From contig NZ_JADJDO010000040.1 of assembly GCF_016702655.1 (NCBI RefSeq), positions 1 to 64,000 on the forward strand: a stretch of 64,000 nt of DNA, in the 5' to 3' direction. Below the pieces are notes generated by a model. It made no database searches. It saw nothing but the letters and a program-made list of their open reading frames with translations, and was not told where the DNA came from. The DNA comes from Ideonella sp. (GTDB lineage: Bacteria > Pseudomonadota > Gammaproteobacteria > Burkholderiales > Burkholderiaceae_C). Position numbers and translations under genes: made by a program. Of the stretch, positions 1 through 11,937 are shown one piece after another; the stretch's first letter is position 1; every line of letters begins with the position of its first letter.

Positions 1-445
1 GTCTCGGAATCCGGGTTCGTGGCTGCAGTGAATCGTGCAGCACGTGAGCAAGCATTCGGTCTCGATGGGCATGGTTCGCCTTTCATTGCGGGACACTTCG
101 AGCTGTCTGTTCGCGTTCATAAACAAGACGCTACAGACTCCGAGGAAGCGTTGCAATGGGCCTCCGGCCGACGTATCAAGGCGACACGAACTGACCGAGA
201 GTGACGACAACCGAGCGAGCCGAACTCGCGCCAAATTGCGTTGATCCTGCTCGCTGCTTCCGATCGAGAAAATAGTTTGAAAGTGGCGCGGTCGAACAAC
301 GCGCAGTCTGCTCGTTGACGGACCGGTTGCCGCGAGCAGCTACCTCAGACTGCGAATGCTGCGTGCGGGACGCCCGACGAGCCTGCTGGCCCCTGCGGCA
401 TCGGGATGTAACATGTACAGAATTCGCGCCTTAGCCTCGACCGCC
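1..445. other. No recognisable gene at left edge
   Basis: Only short open frames are present, with no start, ribosome site or family resemblance I can support. The last part, around 405-430, lies just upstream of the antitoxin-like gene and is probably its promoter region, but I see no clear -35/-10 pair. Confidence 0.5.
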
Positions 446-790
446 ATGCCCATCACTACGACTGACGTGATCCCGTTGACCCAGGCCCGAGCCAACCTGT
501 CCGAGCTGGCTGACGAAGTCAAAGCCGGTGCGGAGAAGATCATCACGAAAAACGGCGAGAGCTACGTTGCGCTGATCGACGCAGATCGCCTCGACTATTA
601 CCACCGGCTTGAGCGGGAGCGGGTGCACCTCGTGCTGCTCGACGACATCGAGAAGGGCCTGGCGGACATCGATGCTGGCCGGACCCACGATGCGCGTGAG
701 GTTCTGTTGGAACTGCGACGCATCGAGAGGGCCAGAGCCCCGAGCCGAGTGGCCAACCGTCCGGCAAGACCCAAGTCCGCCGGACGCTGA
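446..790 (+). CDS. Phd/YefM-type antitoxin-like protein
   Basis: A 114-residue protein. Its first 60 residues match the Phd/YefM antitoxin fold: a start resembling 'PLTQARANLSELADEV', then the 'I.KNG...VALIDADRLD' strand-turn-helix. This family binds DNA as dimers and neutralises RelE/Doc-type toxins through the C-terminal tail. I chose the ATG at 446 because the family begins right there; an upstream ATG at 413 would add an unrelated stretch. No RelE, Doc or PIN toxin gene follows. The next gene is the SNF2 helicase, which begins within about 70 bp or possibly overlaps the stop. The C-terminal half is acidic then basic and not recognisable. By inference it may act as a transcriptional autoregulator of the restriction locus rather than as part of a toxin pair. 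Confidence 0.75.
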   Translation: MPITTTDVIPLTQARANLSELADEVKAGAEKIITKNGESYVALIDADRLDYYHRLERERVHLVLLDDIEKGLADIDAGRTHDAREVLLELRRIERARAPSRVANRPARPKSAGR

Positions 791-858
791 CCAGTGCAAA
801 CGAATACGTCAACCACCTTGGCCACTCAATTTTCGAGCGCCGACTGCAAAGGCGCTGC

Positions 859-3760
859 GTGACTCGGCGCCTTCTCACCCCGCACCAAAGCCAGTACGTG
901 GCATGGCTGCTGACCCGGCGTGCGCCGAGTGACAGCGTTGAGTCGCTGGCGTCCACGCTCGTCGATTCCCAGGTTGACCTCAACCCGCACCAGGTCGATG
1001 CCGCGCTCTTCGCTTGCCAGAACCCGCTTTCGCGCGGCGTGATCCTGGCCGATGAGGTGGGCCTGGGCAAGACGATCGAGGCTGGCCTCGTCATCTCGCA
1101 GCGCTGGGCCGAGCGCAGGCGCCGCATTCTCATCATCGTGCCGGCCAACTTGCGCAAGCAATGGCACCAGGAACTACAAGACAAGTTCAACCTGCACGGC
1201 CTGATCCTGGAGGCCAAGAACTACAACGCGCTTCGCAAGCAAGACAAGGCGAATCCCTTCGTCCTAGCGGGCGCGGCGTTGACCGGCCCGGTGATCTGTT
1301 CCTATCAGTTCGCCAAGGCCAAGGCTGACGACATCAAGGCCGTTGACTGGGACCTCGTGGTGCTTGATGAAGCGCACCGCCTGCGCAACGTCTACAAGAC
1401 CAGCAATGTCATCGCCAAGACGCTCAAGGACGCTCTGGCTCACGTGCACTCCAAGGTGCTGCTGACCGCCACGCCCCTTCAGAACTCGCTGCTGGAGCTG
1501 TACGGCCTGGTCAGCATGATCGATGACCGTGTCTTCGGCGACGTGGACAGCTTCCGCTCGCAGTTCACTTCGCAGCCGAAAGAGCAGGCCTTTGCCAACC
1601 TCCGCCTGCGAATCGCGCCCATATGCAAGCGCACGCTGCGTCGCCAGGTGCAGCAATACGTGCCGTACACCGCCCGCCGGGCCATCGTCCAAGAGTTCAC
1701 ACCGTCAGATCAGGAGCGCGAGCTTTCGGCCCTGGTGGGCGACTACCTGCGCCGCCCCAACCTGAATGCATTGCCAGACGGCCAGCGCCAGCTCATCTCA
1801 CTGGTGTTGTGGAAGCTGCTCGCATCGTCAGCCACGCCATTGCGGGTGCCCTGGAAACCATGGCGAAGCGATTGCAAGGTGTGTTGGACCAGCCCGGCCC
1901 GCCCGCCGACCTCGCCGAGGCTCTCGACGAAGACTACGGGCGCTCGACGAAACCGCCGAGGAATACGACGGCAGCGGCAAGGATGCCAGCGAGCCTCCGC
2001 ATGATGTACGCGGCGGGCGCGATGCCGTCGCCGCCGAGATCGCTGAGCTGCGTCGCTTCAAAGCACTGGCCACCAGCATTCGAGATGATGCCAAGGGCCG
2101 CTCCCTGCTCACCGCGCTGACGCGCGCGTTCGCTGAGCTTGAACGCCTGGGTGCTGAGAAGAAGGCCATCATCTTTACAGAGTCACGGCGCACGCAAGAC
2201 TACTTGCTGACCTTGCTCGCCGAGACGCCTTACGGCGCCGGCATCGTGCTCTTCAATGGCACCAACAGCGACGCGCGAGCCCAGGCTGTGTACGCCGACT
2301 GGATCAAGCGTCACGCCGGTACCGACCGCATCAGCGGTTCAAAGACCGCCGACACCCGCGCCGCCTTGGTAGAGCACTTCAAAGAGCGTGGCACCGTCAT
2401 GATCGCCACCGAGGCCGGCGCCGAGGGCATCAACCTGCAGTTCTGCTCGCTGGTCATCAACTACGACCTGCCGTGGAACCCGCAACGCATCGAGCAGCGC
2501 ATCGGGCGCTGCCACCGCTATGGCCAGAAGCACGATGTAGTCGTCGTCAACTTTGTGGACCGAAGCAACGAAGCCGACGCGCGCGTGTACGAGCTGCTCG
2601 CCGAGAAGTTCCACCTCTTCGAGGGCGTCTTCGGCGCCAGCGACGAAGTGCTGGGCGCCATCGGTTCCGGCATCGACTTCGAGCGCCGCATTGCCGACAT
2701 CTACCAGCACTGTCGCAACCCCAACGAAATCCGCTCCAGCTTCGAACAACTGCGGCTGGAGCTGTCGGGCGAAATCGACGAGGCCATGATAAAGACCCGG
2801 CAGCTGCTGCTGGAGAACTTCGACGAAGAGGTGCAGGACAAGCTGCGAATGCGTGCCGAAGACAGCCGTTCAGCAAGGTCACGCCACGAGCGGCTGTTGA
2901 TGGACCTCTCTGCCACCGAGCTGGCCGACTGCGCGACCTTTGACGACGATGGCTTCCTGCTGCAACGAAACCCGGCCGGCACTGCCGACGCAGATGCCGA
3001 GCTGATGCCTCTCGGCCGCTACGAACTGCCCCGGCGCAGCGGTGATGCGCATCTTTATCGGCTCGGTCACCCGTTGGCGGAGTGGGTGAGCAGTCAGGCC
3101 AAGACGCGTCCTCTGTCGCCCGCTCGCATCGTGTTCGACTACGGCGGCTACGGCGCGCAAATCAGCACCCTCAAAGGCTATCGAGGCCAAAGCGGCTGGC
3201 TGAGCGTCAAGCTCATCAGCGTCGCGGCGCTTGGCCAACAAGAGCAGCACCTCATCGTTTCCGCATGCACAGCAGCGGGCGCCGTTCTCGCCGAGGACGA
3301 TCCCGAAAAGCTTCTTCGCCTACCGGCGCGGCAGCAGGCCGAGGGTCTGTTCGCGGCTGGCCCCGATACGCTTCAAACCGACGCAGAGGCGCGTGGCCTG
3401 GCTGTGTTGCGCGCGGTGAATCAGCGGAACCTGGGCTACTTCGGACAAGAGGTCAGCAAGCTCGACTCGTGGGCTGACGACCTCAAGCTGGGTCTGGAAC
3501 AGGAAATCAAGGCCATCGATAGCGAGATCAAGGATGTGCGCCGCACGGCCGCTGTATCGCCCACGCTCGAAGAAAAGCTGGCGCTGCAAAAGCGGCAGCG
3601 TGAACTGGAAGGCAGGCGCAACAAGCTGCGTCGAGAGTTGTTTGATCGGCAGGATCAAGTCGAAGCGCAGCGGAACGAACTGATCGCGCAGCTTGAAATT
3701 CAACTCCAACAAGAAGTCGAGGAAACCACCTTGTTCACGATCGAATGGAAGCTTGCCTAA
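859..3760 (+). CDS. SNF2-family helicase (frameshifted as sequenced)
   Basis: A superfamily 2 ATPase of about 965 residues, of the SNF2/RapA-like type seen in restriction and DISARM DrmD-like proteins. Visible motifs are DEVGLGKT (residues 65-72), DEAH (about 170), TATP, and the helicase C block with TEAGAEGINLQ and QRIGRCHRYGQ. The C-terminal third is rich in charged helices and probably coiled coil. As sequenced the frame is lost twice: one base is missing near 1830 and one in the GGG run at 1938-1940. Reinserting a base at each restores a continuous protein through LLASS and ALDETAEEY. The start is uncertain. GTG 859 is used here, but in-frame coding-like sequence reaches back to a CTG at 787 that overlaps the antitoxin stop. 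The stop overlaps the next ATG (TAATG), so the two are translationally coupled. Confidence 0.8.
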
Positions 3761-5557
3761 TGGCGGCGCTCGACCCGCAGACCATGACCGTTCTGAAGAA
3801 GGTACTGGACACGCGCTTCGTACCTCACCTGCCGTCGCTCCTTGGGCCAGCCAACGCGGCGATATCTGCTGCCAAAAACATCGACCGTGCGTTCAGCGGG
3901 TTCGCTCTCCACAAGCGCCTCGACCTCGCGCCGCTGACCGCTGCTGCCACCGTGGTCGATGACTTCAACGACAACGGGATCGACGCCATCCACTACGTCG
4001 CGAAGACAGAAACGCTGTATCTGGTGCAGGCCAAGCTCAAGGCAACCGAGAACTTTCAGCAGGAAGAGGCACAGGCCTTCTGCGCGGGCATTCGCCTGCT
4101 GTTGAAGCAAGAATTCACGGCGTTCAACGCGAACGTGCAGAAGCGCCAGGCCGAGATAGAACACGCGCTGGATGTTTGCAGCCACATCCAACTTGTTGTC
4201 GCCTACACGGGCGGCGCAGTATCCAAGATGGCGGCCGACGCGATGCAGGCGCTGCTCGATGACGAAGACCTCGATGACACCCGCTTGGCGAAGCAGATCG
4301 ACTATTACACCGCTGACGATGTTGTTCGTGATCTTCGGGCCGAGAACGAATACAAGCCGGTCAACGCCCACATTCATCTTCATAAGTTCGAGAAGATCGA
4401 CACGCCTCGATCCACGTTCTACGGGGTCGCCAAAGTGGTCGATCTCGTCGCGTTGCATGAGGCGTGCGGCAAGGCTCTGTACGAGCGGAACATCCGGTAC
4501 TACCTCGGAAGCACAAAGTCCGATGTCAACAAGTCGATCAAGGCCACGCTGCACGACAGCCCGGCAGAGTTCTTCTACCTCAACAACGGCGTGACGGCGG
4601 TTTGCGACCACGTCAGTCCGAGATCGACCAAGCTCGGTGTCAAGAAGCTCGACGTGCTTGGTCTGTCCATCATTAACGGGGCGCAGACGGTCGCCTCTGC
4701 GGCAGAGTTTGTTCGACAGCACCCTGGCCACAACATCGATGATGCCAAAGTCATGTTTACGTTGATCACTGCATCGTCCGCTGGGGACTTTGGGCGCAAG
4801 GTCACCAAGGCGCGCAATCACCAGAATCCCGTTCAGATTGCCAACTTTGCCTCTCTCGACGAAAACCAGGATCGACTGCGGCAGGAGATCGCGCAACTCG
4901 ACTACGCGTACCACTATCGGCCGGAGGACCTGCCCCGAGCCTCCGCACTGATCACGAGCAAGGCGATCACGCTCGACGAAGCCCTGCGTGCATTGGCGTT
5001 GCGGCACAACGACCCGCGCTACCCGGTCCTTCTGAAAAGCGAATCGGCCCGTTTGGCCGATCCGGACTCAACCGACTACAAGCTCTTGTTCACGCCGACG
5101 CTGAGCGGTATGACGCTCGTCAATTCCGTTGTTTGCTACCGGGTCGTGCGAGCCATGACCTTGGACAACGAACAGAAGGCGAGCGGCCAAGAGCGGCTCA
5201 TCTATCGGAACGGTGGCCATACCATCGCAGCTGTCATGCTCAAGCGATTGCGCAACCTGATCGAAGGGTCCACCGTTCTTGATGCTGCAGCAATCAAGAC
5301 CCGGATCAGCCGCCTCTGGACCAAACCCGCCAGGAAGCATTCGATCTTGCGCGCCAGCGCTGATTCTTGTCGGGCCACTCGCATTCTTCCGAAATCAGGG
5401 GAACGTGATTTCGTTCGTTGCCGACCTGATGGAGAAGTCGTACGCGTTGAGTGCCGACCCAGCAGTGCTGGCGTTGCGGAGCGTTGCTGGACCACCGGCT
5501 GAGTACCCCCGAAGGCGTTTGATGGACTACTTGGCGAGCCACGCGCCGCAGCTATGA
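3760..5557 (+). CDS. AIPR-family (abortive phage infection) protein (frameshifted)
   Basis: About 600 residues when repaired. The middle carries the AIPR signature: 'FYLNNGVTAVCD' followed by 'SIINGAQTVASA', and then a helical region with 'KVTKARNHQNPVQIANF'. AIPR proteins recur in phage-defence and restriction loci; their biochemical role is not settled. The ATG at 3760 is preferred because it forms a TAATG overlap with the helicase stop; an ATG at 3745 is the alternative. As sequenced the frame runs on to 5502 with an unrelated tail. Adding one C in the CCC run at 5326-5328 and one base near 5357 switches to a frame ending at 5557 (tail 'MDYLASHAPQL'), 10 bp before the next gene. That spacing supports the repaired end. 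Confidence 0.8.
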
Positions 5558-5567
5558 GAACCGCGCA

Positions 5568-7265
5568 ATGAGCAAACAGAAACTTGAACTCACGTGGATT
5601 GGCAAGGAAAAGCGTCCTCGCCTTGAGCCGCGAATCCTTCTTGAGGACCCAAGCAAGTCTTATCACGCAAAAGCACGGATCGGAGAAGAAGATAGCTTCG
5701 ATAACAGATTGATCTTTGGCGACAACCTCTTGGCTTTGAAGGCGCTAGAACAAGAGTTCACCGGTAAAGTGAAGTGTGTCTTCATTGATCCGCCGTACAA
5801 CACCGGCAGCGCGTTCGCCCAATACGATGACGGATTGGAGCACTCCATCTGGCTCGGACTGATGAGGGATCGCCTGGAGATTCTGCGACGGCTTCTCTCA
5901 GATGACGGATCGCTTTGGATCACGATCGACGACAACGAAGCTCACTACCTCAAAGTTCTCTGCGACGAAGTCTTTGGCCGAGCCAACTACATAGCCTCTG
6001 CCATTTGGCAGAAGACGATGTCGGTCAAGAATTCGACAAGACACTTTTCCATCGATCACGACTATGTCCTTGTCTACGCACGTGATGCGCAGCAATGGGA
6101 GCCGAATCAAGTGGCGGCGTCGGCCAAACAGCGCGCGTCATACAAGAACCCTGATGACGATCCGAGAGGAGCCTGGCAGTCAATCTCACTGTCTGCGCGG
6201 AACCCGTATAGCAAAGGTCTCTACGCGATCCGCACACCCGGCGGCCGGTTGATCGACGGGCCCCCAGCGGGATCGTACTGGCGAGTTTCAGAGGACAAGT
6301 TTTGGGACTTGCACAAGAAGGGAGAGATCTGGTGGGGCAAAGACCAGAACGGAATGCCGCGTCGAAAAATGTACTTGTCTGAACAGGGTGAGCTGACCAA
6401 AGCCCCACAGACAATTTGGTTCTTCGATGAAGTTGGTCACACGCAGGACGCTAAGAAGGAGGCACTCGCATTCAACTCTAAGGATGTTTTCGCAACGCCG
6501 AAGCCCGAGAGGCTAATGGCCCGAATCGTCGAGATAGCCAGCAACCCCGGCGATCTGATATTAGATTCGTTCGCTGGCTCCGGTACTACCGGCGCGGTCG
6601 CGCACAAAATGGCAAGGCGCTGGATCATGATCGAGCTTGGCGAGCATTGCCATACCCACATCATTCCTCGCTTGAATAAAGTTATAGATGGGGATGACAG
6701 CGGCGGAGTTTCCGAGAGCCAGGAGTGGGAAGGTGGTGGCGGGTTTCGCTACTACAGGCTTGCTCCGAGCCTTATCGTTGATGACCGATGGGGAAATCCT
6801 GTCGTCAATCCGGCGTACAACGCCGCCCAACTGGCTGAGGCACTCTGCAAACTTGAAGGATTCGAGTACGCGCCGTCCGAAGAGCAATGGTGGGCGCACG
6901 GGCGGTCCAGCGAGCGTGATTTCATTTTCGTCACGACGCAGACGCTTTCGGCCGATCAATTGCAGTCAGTCTCTGAGGAAGTTGGTGAGGACCGTAGCCT
7001 GATGGTCTGCTGTGCGGCCTTTCACGGCGTCAACGCAGCGCGCGCATCGGAGCGCTGGCCGAACATCACACTCAAAAAGATTCCGAAAATGGTTCTCAGC
7101 CGGTGCGAATGGGGGCACGACGACTACAGCCTCAATGTCGCCAACCTTCCGATGGCCAAGCCCGATGCGGTCAAGTCAGTCACGGGTGATATGGACACGA
7201 AGCCGCTGAGAGTCGGTCGCGTCGATCCAAGTCAGGGCGGGCTTTTCGCAGGAGAAGAGGCATGA
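5568..7265 (+). CDS. mod: Type III-like DNA adenine methyltransferase (Mod)
   Basis: 565 residues and intact. The catalytic motif IV DPPYNTG lies at residues 74-80 and the AdoMet-binding motif FAGSGTT at about 335-341. Motif IV before motif I is the beta-class order typical of type III Mod subunits, which methylate N6 of adenine on one strand of an asymmetric site. The region between holds the presumed target-recognition domain, and the C-terminal 200 residues are probably needed for interaction with Res. It starts 10 bp after the AIPR stop and its TGA overlaps the Res ATG (ATGA), so Mod and Res are translationally coupled. It is the only large gene of this locus with no lesion, so modification should be functional whatever the state of the rest. 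Confidence 0.88.
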   Translation: MSKQKLELTWIGKEKRPRLEPRILLEDPSKSYHAKARIGEEDSFDNRLIFGDNLLALKALEQEFTGKVKCVFIDPPYNTGSAFAQYDDGLEHSIWLGLMRDRLEILRRLLSDDGSLWITIDDNEAHYLKVLCDEVFGRANYIASAIWQKTMSVKNSTRHFSIDHDYVLVYARDAQQWEPNQVAASAKQRASYKNPDDDPRGAWQSISLSARNPYSKGLYAIRTPGGRLIDGPPAGSYWRVSEDKFWDLHKKGEIWWGKDQNGMPRRKMYLSEQGELTKAPQTIWFFDEVGHTQDAKKEALAFNSKDVFATPKPERLMARIVEIASNPGDLILDSFAGSGTTGAVAHKMARRWIMIELGEHCHTHIIPRLNKVIDGDDSGGVSESQEWEGGGGFRYYRLAPSLIVDDRWGNPVVNPAYNAAQLAEALCKLEGFEYAPSEEQWWAHGRSSERDFIFVTTQTLSADQLQSVSEEVGEDRSLMVCCAAFHGVNAARASERWPNITLKKIPKMVLSRCEWGHDDYSLNVANLPMAKPDAVKSVTGDMDTKPLRVGRVDPSQGGLFAGEEA

Positions 7266-9997
7266 GTGCGCGGGTCTTCAATCACGTTGCTGGCCGCCTC
7301 TCGCTGCGTCCTCCACAGTCCGATTCGCTGCTCAAGCTGATGCGCGCGATTGAGGCGGCGCCGGAGCTGTTGGGCCAAGACCGGGACAACGATGCCGTGC
7401 TTGCCACCCTCAAGGCTGAGTTCCCGACGCTGGAGGATTTCGAGCGGGACTTTCCGTCGCTTTGTTTCGCGCTGGCGACGGGCGTCGGCAAGACTAGGCT
7501 GATGGGCGCCTTCGTCACGTACTTGCACTTGGCGCATGGCATCAACAACTTCTTTGTGCTGGCGCCCAACCTCACCATCTACAACAAGCTGATCACCGAC
7601 TTCACACGCAACACGCCCAAGTACGTTTTCAAGGGCATCGCCGAGTTCGCGACGCAGACGCCGCTGATCATCACCGGCGACAACTACGACGAGTCTGGTG
7701 CCGTAGTGCAAGACCAGCCGTCGGGCTTCGCCCACGACGTGCGCATCAACATCTTCAACATCTCAAAACTCAATTCCGAGGTGCGCGGCGGCAAGGAACC
7801 GCGCATCAAGCGCATGAAGGAGGTCTTGGGCACAAGCTACTTCAACCATCTGGCGAACTTGCCCGACCTGGTGTTGTTGATGGACGAGTCGCACCGCTAC
7901 CGCGCCAGCGCTGGCGTGCGGGCCATCAATGATCTGAAGCCTTTGTTTGGCCTGGAGGTCACCGCGACGCCATTCGTCGAAGGCACGGGCGGCAAGGTCG
8001 TGGCGTTCAAGAACGTCGTGATGGACTATCCGCTGGCCAGGGCGATGGAAGATGGTTTCGTGAAGTAGCCGGCGGTCGTTACGCAGCGCAACTTCAACGC
8101 CAAGGCCCACACGCCGGAAGAGATAGAAAAGATCAAGCTTGAAGACGGCGTGCGCTTGCACGAGACGACTAAGGTCGAGTTGCTGACCTACGCGCGCGAG
8201 AACGGTGTGCAGGTAGTCAAGCCGTTCATCCTCGTGATCGCACGAGACACGACGCATGCCGGGCAGCTGCTGGCGTTGTTGGAATCGCCGCAGTTCTACG
8301 AGGGCCGGTACGCTGGCAAGGTGATCCAAGTCGATTCCAGCCGGACGGGCGCCGAAGAAGAGGAAATGATTGCCCGCTTGCTTGCCGTGGAAAGTGTTGA
8401 CGAGCCAACCGAGATCGTCATCCACGTCAACATGCTCAAAGAGGGCTGGGACGTGACCAACCTCTACACCATCGTTCCATTGCGGGCGGCGAGCGCCCGC
8501 ACGTTGGTGGAGCAATCGATCGGCCGGGGCCTGCGCTTGCCCTACGGCAAGCGCACGGGCACTGCCGCGGTGGACCGCTTGAACATCGTGGCCCATGACC
8601 GCTTTCAGGAGATCGTGGACGACGCCAACCGTGCCGACTCACCCATTCGCTTGAAGCAGGTGATCCTGGACGCGCCCAGTGCCGACGACAAAAAGGTCAG
8701 CGTGCAAGTGGGTTCCGGCGCCATGACGCGTTTGGGCCTGTCCGTTGCGCCCGACATCGCGCCTGCGCCTGGCGGCACCGGCGCGGCGCCAACGCCACCA
8801 GGTGCGCCAATGTTCGCCACCGAGGCAGAACTGAACGCCGCACGCGTGGTGATGGACGTGATCGGCAAGTACGAGGTCAAGCGCGACCTGGTGCCCACGA
8901 GCAGCGCACTGTTGACGCCCGAGGTGCGCAGGCAAATCTTGGCTGAGGTCACTGAACGTCTGAAACCACTTCAAGGTGACCTGTTGGCGGGGACGGACAC
9001 GGCGCAACCTGTTATTGATTTGGCAGCGGTGGTGGCGAAGACCACCGACATCGTGGTGCAGCAGACCATCGACATCCCGCGCATCTCGGTGGTGCCGACG
9101 GGTGAGGTCACCACCGGCTTTAACGCGTTCACACTGGATGTGAGCCAACTGCACTTGCAGCCCGGCGCACGCGAGATCGTCGGCCAGATGCTGCGCACGA
9201 ACGAGCAGTTCACGTTGGCATCGGCGGCCGGGCTGAAGGAAGCGCGGCTTGAGGACTACATCGTCCACGCGCTGGTGGACTTCGATGACATCGACTACTT
9301 CACCCACGCCGAGCTTCTCTACGAGGTGGCCGGGCAGATGGTTCGTCACCTTCAGACCTACCTGTCTGAAGCCGAGGTCATCAGCGTGCTCGACCGCGAC
9401 CGCCGGCTGATCGCGCGCGAAATTCACGCGCAAATGCTCGCTCACTTCTGGGAGAAGGCCACTAGCTACGAGGTGCAGGTCAGCCGTGGCTTCACCGAAC
9501 TCAGGCCGTGCAACTACACGGTGGTGGCTGGCCAGACATCGCACCACTTTCGCGAGACGGTGGTCGAGATCGGCCGCATCAAGCAGATGCTTTTCGGCGG
9601 TTTCACAAAGTGCCTGTATCCGCTCCAGCGGTTTGACTCTGACACCGAGCGGCGCTTCGCTGTCATCCTGGAACGTGACGCGCAGAAGTGGTTCAAGCCC
9701 GCCAAGGGGCAGTTCCTCATTTACTACAAGCTGGGCACCGAGCAGCCAGAGTACATCCCTGACTTCGTGGCGGAGACGGCCACACATATTTTCATGGTCG
9801 AGACCAAAGCGAGAACCGATGTCGAGACCCAGGAGGTGGCTGCCAAGGCATCGGCAGCGGCGCAGTGGTGTCGGCATGCGTCGGACCACGCCAAAGCCGT
9901 TGGTGGGAAGCCTTGGGTCTACGTGCTGCTGCCGCACGATGAGGTGAAAGAATCGTCACGGCTGGTGGACTACATACGGTTCCAGGCAAAGCCATAA
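7262..9997 (+). CDS. res: Type III-like restriction helicase-nuclease (Res), in-frame amber
   Basis: 911 codons. Superfamily 2 translocase motifs are TGVGKT (residues 73-78), DESH (about 208-211), VTATP, and the C-terminal 'EGWDVTNLY' and 'QSIGRGLRLP' blocks. Near residues 833-847 'PDF' followed by 'VETKA' fits a PD-(D/E)xK nuclease. In type III systems Res translocates or slides after two sites are recognised and cuts nearby DNA together with Mod. A TAG at 8066-8068 (codon 269) interrupts the frame. Reading continues in the same frame immediately after it with the conserved 'PAVVTQRNF', so a single G-to-T change of a GAG codon explains it. Unlike the other lesions here this is a substitution, not an indel. 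It separates the ATPase core's first half from the rest unless suppressed or a sequencing error. Confidence 0.82.
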
Positions 9998-10010
9998 GGG
10001 GTCAGCATCC

Positions 10011-11935
10011 GTGAGTCGCTTCAACCCCCACTTTCCAAACGCAGCCAGCGTCTTCGACGCGGCGGCGAAGTTCAAGCAGCGCTGCCTTCTGGACCAGCAG
10101 TCTCTGCTGCTCGACGGGCAAACGCTCTGGACGACCGAGCACTTTCAGGCGTTGATCGACAACTACGTCAAACAGCCCGATGTGGGCCAGGGTGGGTTCT
10201 ACGAGAAGCTGGCTGGCCAGCTGGCCACCTGCGAGGCGCTGGACGTGGCGCTGATGACCGAAGTGTTCTGGATCGTCAACCTCGGCCCGACCAACCTGCT
10301 GCCGCACACCAAGCTCGCGAAGCTGAAGCTCATCTGGGACATGAAGCCGGCGACGACGTTCCCGGAAGCATCGCCGTTCGTGGCTTCGACCGTGCTATCG
10401 GGGCTCGGCAGCGGCGGCCCAGGCTACAACCAGTACCTCTGGATGGAGATGGTATTCGCGGTCGAGGCCTTTGCCGCTTTCCTGGGGAAGCCAAGGCCTG
10501 AACGCGAGGCACTTCTGAGCAGTGGAACCGACTTCGCGACCTGGCTCGAAACGGTCCCATCGGGTAAGGGCCGGCAGTTCTATCACGCGCTGTGCCATCT
10601 GCTGTTCCCGGCAGATTTCGAGCGGATCTTCAGCCAGGGCCACAAGAACAAGGTGGCGCGGGCGCACGATGTTTGGTCACCAGGCTTGGCAGACAACAGG
10701 CCAACCTTGGACGCCGTCTTGCTGAAACTGCGCAAGCGGCTGGAGACGGAACACGGTCAGGAAATCGACTACTACATGCCGCCGGTTGGCACGCTGATCA
10801 AGCAAGACGCGGTCGAGCCGCAGAAGCATGTGCAACAAGGTGCTGGGGCGGCTGCAGCGGCCGTCGGTGGCTCGAACATAATTGTCGCGAGCGAACCCGA
10901 GGCGGTATACGCGCCAGAATCGGCGCCGACGTTGCGTATCGCAGAAAACTTGATCCTGTTCGGGCCGCCAGGCACCGGCAAGACCTTCGAGATGCAGGCC
11001 CGAATGAAGGCTGCGTTCGACAACGGGGAGGACTATGCGTTCGTTGCCTTTCACCCGAGCTACTCGTACGAGGATTTCGTCGGTGGCTTGAGGCCGGTGG
11101 CGGCGAAAGATGGGGCTGGGGTTGCCGTCGTCTTCCAGAAAGGGCCACTGCTTACCCTCTGCGAGAAGGCCCACGCCAATCCAACGCAACAATTCACGCT
11201 GTTCATCGACGAGATCAACCGCGCCAACGTGGCCAAGGTCTTCGGTGAGCTGATCACCCTGGTCGAGCCTAGCAAGCGTGTGATCGCAGGCAGCAAACCC
11301 AATGAGACCGGCGCCTGGGTCACGCTGCCGGGCACGAACGAGCGGTTCGGTGTGCCCGACAACCTGAATCTGGTGGCGACGATGAACACGGCCGACCGCT
11401 CCATCGCGATGATGGACCTGGCGCTGCGGCGGCGCTTTCGGTTTCAGGAATGCCCACCAGAGCCGCACCGCATCGAGCCGAAGATGGTGGGCGCAATCGA
11501 CCTGCCGAAGTTACTTCAACGCATCAATGACCGGCTTGAGTACCTGCTCGACCGAGATCATGCGATCGGGCACGCGCTGTTCATGGGCATCACGTCACTG
11601 GCTGATCTGCAGCGGATGTTCGCCTTGCAGGTCATCCCTTTGTTGCAGGAGTACTTTTTCGAAGACCTCGACAAGGTGCGCCTGGTACTGACGGGCAGCG
11701 GCAAGGAGAGTGTGTTCTTTAAGTCGCGCTCGCTGTCACCCGCCGAACTCTTCCCGGGTGCCAAGCAGGCCGTAGGTACTGACGCTCGGCCGACGTTCAC
11801 CGTCGGAAAACCGGTCGATTGACTGAGGCGCACATCATGGCGATGTATGGCGCGTCGCCGCTGAACGAAGCGCCTCCGGCCGAGGCTTCTACCGCGACGC
11901 CGCCGGACGCTGGGCCGGATCAGAGCACGACATAG
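10011..11935 (+). CDS. mcrB: McrB-like AAA+ GTPase (C-terminal frameshift)
   Basis: The N-terminal 300 residues form an unassigned domain, possibly the DNA-recognition module. The AAA+ motor follows: Walker A GPPGTGKT (about 318-325), 'HPSYSYEDFVGGL', Walker B 'LFIDEINRANVAKVFGEL', and the McrB signature 'MNTADRSIAMMDLALRRRF'. McrB hexamers hydrolyse GTP and drive the McrC nuclease. The start is GTG 10011, 13 bp after Res. As sequenced it stops at 11822, but adding one A in the AAAA run at about 11809-11812 continues into 'LTEAHIMAMYGASPLNEAP', ending at 11935, 2 bp before the mcrC ATG. That position strongly suggests the real gene end. Unlike E. coli McrBC, it sits directly beside a type III Mod/Res pair. 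Confidence 0.85.
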
Positions 11936-11937
11936 CG

